DNA from: Halocynthiibacter sp049608145
Lineage (GTDB): Bacteria; Pseudomonadota; Alphaproteobacteria; Rhodobacterales; Rhodobacteraceae
Direction of reading: 5' to 3'
Assembly: GCF_049608145.1 (NCBI RefSeq)
Contig: NZ_JBMYXF010000004.1
Span: 1-64,000 of the forward strand
DNA length: 64,000 bases
The translations under genes and the position numbers were made by a program. Shown piece by piece: positions 59,584-64,000 of the stretch. Under the pieces are notes generated by a model. The model was not told the origin of the DNA and did not search any database. It was given only the letters and a program-made list of their open reading frames with translations. The first letter of the stretch is position 1; the number at the start of each line of letters is the position of its first letter.

Positions 59584-60126
59584 TTACGAGCGTGACAGTA
59601 ATGCCCCTGGTCTTGCGTTCGCGATCTGCGCCGTGATCAGGCCGACAATCACCGCCTTGACGATATCTACCGGAATGAACACCAGCATCGACTTGCTCAT
59701 GTCGATCACAGATTTGTCCAAGTAGGATGCAAGCCAAACAATTCCAATGGGATACAGAACCAGAACCCCACCAACCAAGGATGCAACGATTGCGCCTGTC
59801 AGAAGATTTGAGGTCCAACGTTCAAAGATAAACCCAGTCACAAATGCCGCCAGAACATAGCCGTAAAGAAAACCTGCTGTCGCCCCAGCAAACGGCGCCA
59901 GCCCACCACGTGCACCTGTCAGAATGGGAAGTCCAATCGCAGCAAGAACAAGGAATAGGATTACAGCCAAAGCGCCACGCTTCGACCCAAGAATGATACC
60001 ACACAACATTACGCCCATAAGCTGCAGAGAAATCGGCACTCCTGGGATCAGTTGAATGGATGGGATCAGTCCCAGCACCGCCGTGAGCGCTGCCAACAAG
60101 GCTATATAGGTTACATTTCTTTCCAT
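59584..60126 (-). CDS. bioY: Biotin transporter substrate-binding membrane protein BioY
   Basis: A 180-residue ECF-type S component that binds biotin. Six membrane segments, the N-terminal ALLAALTAVLG, the IPGVPISLQLMGVML loop and the signature GARGGLAPFAGATAGFLYGY are all typical of BioY. The frame is open upstream with another ATG at 60144, but AGGAA about 9 nt before 60126 favours this start. It follows bioN after 74 nt containing two DnaA-box 9-mers. Confidence 0.92.
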   Translation of the reverse strand: MERNVTYIALLAALTAVLGLIPSIQLIPGVPISLQLMGVMLCGIILGSKRGALAVILFLVLAAIGLPILTGARGGLAPFAGATAGFLYGYVLAAFVTGFIFERWTSNLLTGAIVASLVGGVLVLYPIGIVWLASYLDKSVIDMSKSMLVFIPVDIVKAVIVGLITAQIANARPGALLSRS

Positions 60127-60167
60127 TGTCGCGTTTCCTGTCATGGTTTTGAGGTGAGATGTGGATG

Positions 60168-60176
60168 TTATCCACA
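60168..60176 (+). promoter_or_regulatory. DnaA-box consensus 9-mer (copy 1)
   Basis: TTATCCACA, the exact DnaA-box consensus, lies in the bioN-bioY spacer 42 nt upstream of bioY. A second copy in the same orientation starts 33 bp further along. Confidence 0.5.
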
Positions 60177-60200
60177 GTATAGATCGGTTTTTAGGAATTG

Positions 60201-60209
60201 TTATCCACA
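60201..60209 (+). promoter_or_regulatory. DnaA-box consensus 9-mer (copy 2)
   Basis: TTATCCACA overlaps the bioN stop codon (TAA on the minus strand). It is 33 bp from copy 1, close to three helical turns, so the two sites would lie on about the same face of DNA. Confidence 0.5.
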
Positions 60210-60821
60210 AGTATCAGGTGGCGAAGATAGTCCTCCACGGGCCCGGAGAGCCTCTGAAACCTGTTCAGCATCATCAATCGCTACAAGTGCAATCGGAGTC
60301 ACAATATGCCACCCTGCCCTGCGTGCACTTCTGGCGCGCCAGCTTTCCCGGATCGCATCGGATTTCTCAGAAAGAACCGGTATAAAACGTATCACCATTG
60401 CAACGGCAATTTCGCCAGGCTTGGTTGAGATACCAAAGCGTCGCATAGGAAATGTGAGCCTGTGTAAGACCGAAATCATTTCAGTCAGCGGTGTTGTCAT
60501 GGTTACAAGATTGGCAAGTGCAATGACTGTGCCTAATCTCAAAATAAGCGCTGCCCCTGTTTCATAATCTTGGCTCAAGAGATGCCACAGGCCAATACAA
60601 AAGACCACGGGCCAGATGCGTATCAGGTGTTTCAGACCTTCAAGGAAGAATGAAAATCCACCTATAATAAAAAGAAACGCAGCCATTCCAAAGGTCACAA
60701 CCTGTATCGTAACATCAGGAAAAATGAACAATAATACAGATGCCACAAGGAGAAGCAGCAGTTTCAATCCCGCCGGAATTGAATGATAAAAGGTTCGGTT
60801 TTCAGAGGTCAGCGAAAGCAT
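60201..60821 (-). CDS. bioN: Biotin ECF transporter transmembrane (T) component BioN
   Basis: A 206-residue membrane protein coupling BioY to the BioM ATPase. Five to six hydrophobic segments are followed by a cytoplasmic helix with the two ARG-type coupling motifs (SWRARSARR and EALRARGGL) that contact the ATPase. It overlaps bioM by 20 nt, confirming an operon bioM-bioN-bioY. Confidence 0.9.
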   Translation of the reverse strand: MLSLTSENRTFYHSIPAGLKLLLLLVASVLLFIFPDVTIQVVTFGMAAFLFIIGGFSFFLEGLKHLIRIWPVVFCIGLWHLLSQDYETGAALILRLGTVIALANLVTMTTPLTEMISVLHRLTFPMRRFGISTKPGEIAVAMVIRFIPVLSEKSDAIRESWRARSARRAGWHIVTPIALVAIDDAEQVSEALRARGGLSSPPDTCG

Positions 60822-61530
60822 CTTTTCCCTCTAGGTTCATGGCCTTCATATACAAAGGCAATACATCTTCCGGTGTACCGTCTGTTTCAATTTCGCCGTT
60901 CTCTATCCAGATGATCCGGTCAAAGCTTTGCAGTCTGTCAGGGTCATGAGTGATCATAATGACTTGTTCTTCCAACCCATCAATTGCCCTGTTAAGGGCA
61001 CGTGTCGTAGGTATATCAAGTCCGGCAAAAGGTTCATCAAGAAGGATGGTTCCCGGCGTCATGGCAAGTACAGACATCAGGCAGACAAGGTGTCTCTGGC
61101 CGCCTGATAAGGCGTGAACTGGCCGATCATACCAATCGTCTTTTCCAAACCGGCGCAAAATCATCCTGCAGTTATCCACAAGGTTATCCCCGGATTGGCC
61201 AAGCTGTTTCAGACCAAACGCGATCTCTTCCCCAACTGTTGGAAAAATGATTTGATGGTCGGGGTTCTGAAATAAAATACCAACTTCGCGAATGGCCGCT
61301 TTTCGATCCCGGAACATGTCTGACCCGTTGATTTTAACGGCACCTTCATCTGGTTTTAAAAGTCCCGCCAGAATTCTAACAAAAGAAGTCTTCCCTGACC
61401 CATTGCGGCCAATAACACCGACACGGCGTTCCTGGATTTTAAGTTCAGGCAAATTCAGAACGCAGCGTTTGCCCCGGAAAAACCGGAGCGAAGTCACCTG
61501 AATATCCTGTGTATCGTGCAAAACGGTCAA
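60802..61530 (-). CDS. bioM: Biotin ECF transporter ATPase BioM
   Basis: A 242-residue ABC ATPase: Walker A GRNGSGKTS, Q-loop region LFQNPDHQIIF, the ABC signature ALSGGQRH, Walker B TILLDEPFAGLD and the switch His in ITHDPDR. The annotated start is TTG at 61530 with AGGA 8 nt upstream; a GTG at 61497, also with AGGA upstream, would remove 11 residues and is a fair alternative. It contains a third TTATCCACA within the coding region. Confidence 0.9.
   Translation of the reverse strand: MTVLHDTQDIQVTSLRFFRGKRCVLNLPELKIQERRVGVIGRNGSGKTSFVRILAGLLKPDEGAVKINGSDMFRDRKAAIREVGILFQNPDHQIIFPTVGEEIAFGLKQLGQSGDNLVDNCRMILRRFGKDDWYDRPVHALSGGQRHLVCLMSVLAMTPGTILLDEPFAGLDIPTTRALNRAIDGLEEQVIMITHDPDRLQSFDRIIWIENGEIETDGTPEDVLPLYMKAMNLEGKDAFADL
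61172..61180 (+). promoter_or_regulatory. DnaA-box consensus 9-mer (copy 3, inside bioM)
   Basis: An exact TTATCCACA within bioM, followed 12 bp later by a near-match TTATCCCC. Being coding sequence, it may be incidental, but it adds to the two intergenic copies 1 kb away. Confidence 0.35.
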
Positions 61531-61840
61531 ACTTTTGATCCTGAGCGGCCCTGATTCACCGTATTCATACTGCCCACAGCGTTAGGACAACAGGGAATAC
61601 AGAAATACTGCACCCTGTTTTTATCGGGATCATTGCGAAAACAGGGAACCCATCAGATTTCACATAAAGATTATGAAGACGTTCTGACTGTTCCCAATGG
61701 CGATTTCGGTCCAGAAAACATGCATGTCCGTAACGTCTGGCCTGAGAGCGGAGTCGCTCTTATGGCGGAGTGTGTCGAAAACAAACCCATTTTGTCCGGT
61801 TACAGGGACTAAAAGCGAAGAATAAGGGGAAGGAATCGCA
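61531..61840 (+). other. Intergenic region upstream of the virulence-factor/methyl-transfer genes
   Basis: About 310 bases between bioM (minus) and the next plus-strand gene. A frame of about 80 codons stays open to TAA at 61812 with protein-like composition near its end, but has only TTG (61633) or ATG (61723) as starts and no good ribosome-binding site. A hairpin AGAGCG/CGCTCT lies within it. The remainder should hold the divergent promoters. GGGGAAGGA precedes the gene at 61841. I see no riboswitch motif. Confidence 0.4.
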
Positions 61841-62143
61841 ATGCCAGATGTAACTATCGTTTACTGGAGAGACATGCCTGCGCAGGTCATCGTCGGGAAA
61901 GGCCGCCGTGGCGCAAAGGCAGCACTGCCTGAACGTTTTGAGCAGGCAATCGACAGGGCTGCCATGAAAGTGAATGCGAAAGACGCAGATGCTTATCTTG
62001 CAGGTTTCCGTAAAGCAGACCCCTACCCCATGGAAGGTGATCAGGACGAGATCGCCAAATCCGAAGCCGCGCGCCTTGATGCGGAATACGACCAGGAACG
62101 CCTGAAGGCCCTGATTGCAAACGACGGACACGCAGAGAGCTGA
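61841..62143 (+). CDS. Small 'virulence factor' family protein (PF13769-like)
   Basis: A 100-residue acidic-helical protein opening with VTIVYWRDMPAQVIVGKG and containing PERFEQAIDRAAM and DADAYLAGFRKADPY. I recognise this as the small family labelled 'virulence factor' that accompanies folate/corrinoid methyl-transfer genes in Rhodobacterales and Rhizobiales. The label is historical and its biochemical role is unknown. It precedes the reductase-like gene by about 40 nt and is surely co-transcribed with it. Confidence 0.75.
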   Translation: MPDVTIVYWRDMPAQVIVGKGRRGAKAALPERFEQAIDRAAMKVNAKDADAYLAGFRKADPYPMEGDQDEIAKSEAARLDAEYDQERLKALIANDGHAES

Positions 62144-62183
62144 AGCTGCTATGCACCTGACACACACGATAAAGGAGGCGATC

Positions 62184-63113
62184 ATGTCGCTTTTGCCATT
62201 CAAAAAGAAAGCCGCGGAAGAACCGGTGATCGTTTCTCCGGAAGTTGAAGCGTTCCTTGACGGCTATTCCATCGAAGTGATGCCGCGCACCGCCGCGAAA
62301 GTGGACGATTTTCGCGATCTTTTGCCACAGGGCACCCGCGTATATGTTGCCCATATCGAAGGCACGCCCATTGAAGAAATGGTTGAAACTGCGGCCCGCC
62401 TGAACGCTGAAGGCTATGATGTGATGCCGCATTTCCCCGCGCGCATCATCAAAGACGAAGCAACGTTGGCGGACTGGATCGCGCGTTACCAAGGCGAAGC
62501 CAATGTGAACCAAGCCCTGCTACTGGCGGGCGGCGTTGATAAACCACATGGTGATTTTCATTCCTCTATGCAATTGCTGGAAACTGGCCTGTTTGACAAA
62601 GCTGGATTCAAGCGCTTGCACGTCGCGGGTCACCCCGAAGGCAACAAAGATATTGATCGCGATGGCAGCACGAAACTCGTGATGGAAGCCCTTGGTTGGA
62701 AACAAGAATTCTCCAAGCGCACCGATGCGAAAATGGCGCTTGCGACACAGTTCTGCTTTGAAGCCGGACCTGTGATTGAATGGGCTGACAGCTTGGTCGA
62801 AGCCGGCATCGATATCCCGGTTCACATCGGTGTGGCGGGCCCTGCGAAACTGCAGACGCTGATCAAATTTTCTATCGCATGTGGTGTGGGCGCCTCTCTG
62901 AAAGTGCTGCAGAAACGTGCGAAAGACGTCACCAAATTGTTGCTGCCGTTTGAACCTGATCAGTTCATCACAGATCTTGCTGCCCACAAAGCTGCAAACC
63001 CTGATTTCAACATCGAGAAGGTGCATTTCTTCCCTCTTGGTGGCATCAAAACCAACGCCAACTGGGCGATCACACATGGCGGCGCTTCTGGCGTTCCCGT
63101 TAACCAAAAATAA
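62184..63113 (+). CDS. Methylenetetrahydrofolate reductase-like protein
   Basis: A 309-residue protein related to the MetF barrel. Landmarks are the RTAAKVDDFRDLLP start, the EGYDVMPHFPARII strand, LLLAGGVDKPHGDF (folate/flavin side) and DIPVHIGVAGPAKLQTLIKF. It differs from housekeeping MetF and belongs to the branch clustered with corrinoid methyltransferases, where it would oxidise methyl-THF to methylene-THF during demethylation of methylated compounds. AAAGGAGGCG before the ATG at 62184 is an excellent ribosome-binding site and sets the start. Confidence 0.82.
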   Translation: MSLLPFKKKAAEEPVIVSPEVEAFLDGYSIEVMPRTAAKVDDFRDLLPQGTRVYVAHIEGTPIEEMVETAARLNAEGYDVMPHFPARIIKDEATLADWIARYQGEANVNQALLLAGGVDKPHGDFHSSMQLLETGLFDKAGFKRLHVAGHPEGNKDIDRDGSTKLVMEALGWKQEFSKRTDAKMALATQFCFEAGPVIEWADSLVEAGIDIPVHIGVAGPAKLQTLIKFSIACGVGASLKVLQKRAKDVTKLLLPFEPDQFITDLAAHKAANPDFNIEKVHFFPLGGIKTNANWAITHGGASGVPVNQK

Positions 63114-63122
63114 GAGAAAATC

Positions 63123-64000
63123 ATGACCCGTACAGTTGTCGAAAGCAAAACAAAAACCGCCATTCTGGGTTTTGACGAACCCTTCTGCGTGATTGGCGAA
63201 CGCATCAACCCAACTGGCCGCAAAATTCTTGCGGCTGAGCTGGAGCAAGGCGATTTTTCCCGCGTGGAAGCCGATGCGATCGCTCAGGTTGCCGCTGGTG
63301 CGACCATCCTTGATATCAACTCTGGCGCTGTTTTTTCTAACAAAATGGCCGAAGATCCCCGTTACGCGGACAACAACTTTGTTGAACCGCCCCTGATGGA
63401 AGAAATGGTTAAGATCGTTCAATCCGTTGTGGATGCACCGCTGTGTATTGACAGCTCTGTGCCAGGCGCGCTGGAACGTGGCCTTGCGGCGGCTGAAGGT
63501 CGCCCGCTTCTGAATTCCGTCACCGGTGAAGAAGAACGCCTTGAGATGGTTCTGCCGCTTGTTAAGAAATACAACGTGCCAGTTGTGGCGATTTCCAACG
63601 ATGACACGGGTATTTCCGAAGACCCAGAAGTGCGTTTCGCGGTTGCAAAGAAAATCGTTGAACGCGCCGCTGATTTTGGCATCCCGGCCCATGACATCGT
63701 GGTTGACCCGCTTGTGATGCCAATCGGTGCGATGGGCACAGCTGGTCTGCAGGTGTTCTCACTTGTGCGTCGTCTGCGTGAAGAGCTTGGCGTGAACACC
63801 ACGTGTGGTGCGTCCAATATTTCCTTTGGCCTGCCAAACCGTCACGGCATCAACAACGCCTTCCTGCCGATGGCGATGGCCTGTGGCATGACGTCCGCGA
63901 TCATGAACCCAGTCGCCCTGCCCGTCGGTCCAAAGAAATTGGCTGAGAAAAAAGCAGCTGTTGAAGCCGCTGGCATTATTCTGCCTGCGGATATGGATGA
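63123..64000 (+). CDS. Methyltetrahydrofolate:corrinoid methyltransferase (3' end outside window)
   Basis: The frame opens with ATG at 63123, 9 nt after the reductase-like stop, and runs open to the window end (292 codons, no stop). It is a pterin-binding TIM barrel of the MetH/AcsE class: GERINPTGRK at the start, ATILDINSGA, CIDSSVPGALE, the LNSVTG strand, VAISNDDTG, DIVVDPLVMPIG, and CGASNISFGLPNR. It moves methyl groups between a corrinoid protein and tetrahydrofolate. With the reductase and the MttB homologue it suggests corrinoid-dependent demethylation; more of the cluster probably lies beyond the edge. Confidence 0.88.
   Translation, partial: MTRTVVESKTKTAILGFDEPFCVIGERINPTGRKILAAELEQGDFSRVEADAIAQVAAGATILDINSGAVFSNKMAEDPRYADNNFVEPPLMEEMVKIVQSVVDAPLCIDSSVPGALERGLAAAEGRPLLNSVTGEEERLEMVLPLVKKYNVPVVAISNDDTGISEDPEVRFAVAKKIVERAADFGIPAHDIVVDPLVMPIGAMGTAGLQVFSLVRRLREELGVNTTCGASNISFGLPNRHGINNAFLPMAMACGMTSAIMNPVALPVGPKKLAEKKAAVEAAGIILPADMD

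Noticed and set aside
60127..60200. BioR-type biotin repressor site in the bioN-bioY gap
   Set aside because: I looked for a TTATCTATAA-like palindrome; the repeated element is TTATCCACA, which is not palindromic and matches the DnaA box instead.
61531..61840. Cobalamin or SAM riboswitch before the methyl-transfer genes
   Set aside because: I found no B12-box or SAM-II-like conserved stretch; only a short hairpin and an unexplained open frame.

Overview
The window looks like chromosomal DNA of a marine alphaproteobacterium of the order Rhodobacterales (Roseobacter type). Evidence: the nifR3/dusB-ntrB-ntrC-ntrY-ntrX-trkA-trkH-hfq-hflX series, a fused ispDF gene, a BioMNY biotin transporter, a Hint-domain protein, several small families I associate with Rhodobacterales (DUF6456, DUF6477, the 182-residue membrane protein before mfd) and a corrinoid-dependent methyl-transfer set. 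Nearly all DNA is coding, base composition is even, and I see no insertion sequence, prophage, CRISPR array, rRNA or tRNA.

Layout. 1-3.8 kb: the 3' end of phoB, an M50 metallopeptidase, an HpcH/HpaI aldolase and guaB. 3.9-9.1 kb (minus strand): an AT-richer orphan gene, the arsenate pair GAPDH-arsJ, a FadL-type porin and an EamA permease. 9.1-11.7 kb: ydcF-like, a small monooxygenase and guaA. 11.9-16.3 kb: a Hint protein, an MttB-family methyltransferase, and DUF6477 and DUF6456 proteins. 16.3-21.8 kb: peroxiredoxin, lipA, hpt, coq10-like, pncC/cinA, pgpA and ispDF. 21.9-34.1 kb: a plus-strand run of nitrogen two-component systems, potassium uptake, hfq and hflX. 34.1-42.3 kb: a penicillin-acylase family enzyme, a beta-hydroxyacid dehydrogenase, a SYLF protein, an alanine symporter, a universal stress protein, hemB and a membrane protein. 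42.3-53.8 kb: mfd, an excalibur protein, a tightly overlapping minus-strand operon (acyl-CoA synthetase, DsbA-like, YdjM-like, Bcr/CflA), a peptide-binding protein with an overlapping 37-residue entericidin lipoprotein, a probable small RNA, bdhA and DUF502. 53.8-57.7 kb: psuK-psuG and rpsB-tsf. 57.7-61.5 kb: a LuxR-type regulator overlapping aroQ, then bioM-bioN-bioY. 61.8-64.0 kb: a small 'virulence factor' protein, a methylenetetrahydrofolate reductase-like protein and a methyltetrahydrofolate:corrinoid methyltransferase cut by the window edge.

How parts work together. GuaB, GuaA and Hpt cover guanine nucleotide synthesis and salvage. NtrBC and NtrYX with DusB form a regulatory block, and both response regulators have lost the sigma-54 contact loop. 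The MttB homologue at 13 kb and the folate/corrinoid genes at 62-64 kb are plausible parts of one methylamine or betaine demethylation route, although about 47 kb separates them.

The observations I consider most worth following are a compact terminator-bearing small RNA at 52.14-52.22 kb, perfect DnaA-box 9-mers clustered in the biotin transporter operon, an Hfq with Gly in place of the usual pore His, the loop-less NtrC, and the minimal ArsJ-GAPDH unit with a palindrome in its promoter. I did not find a convincing wholly new multi-gene system.
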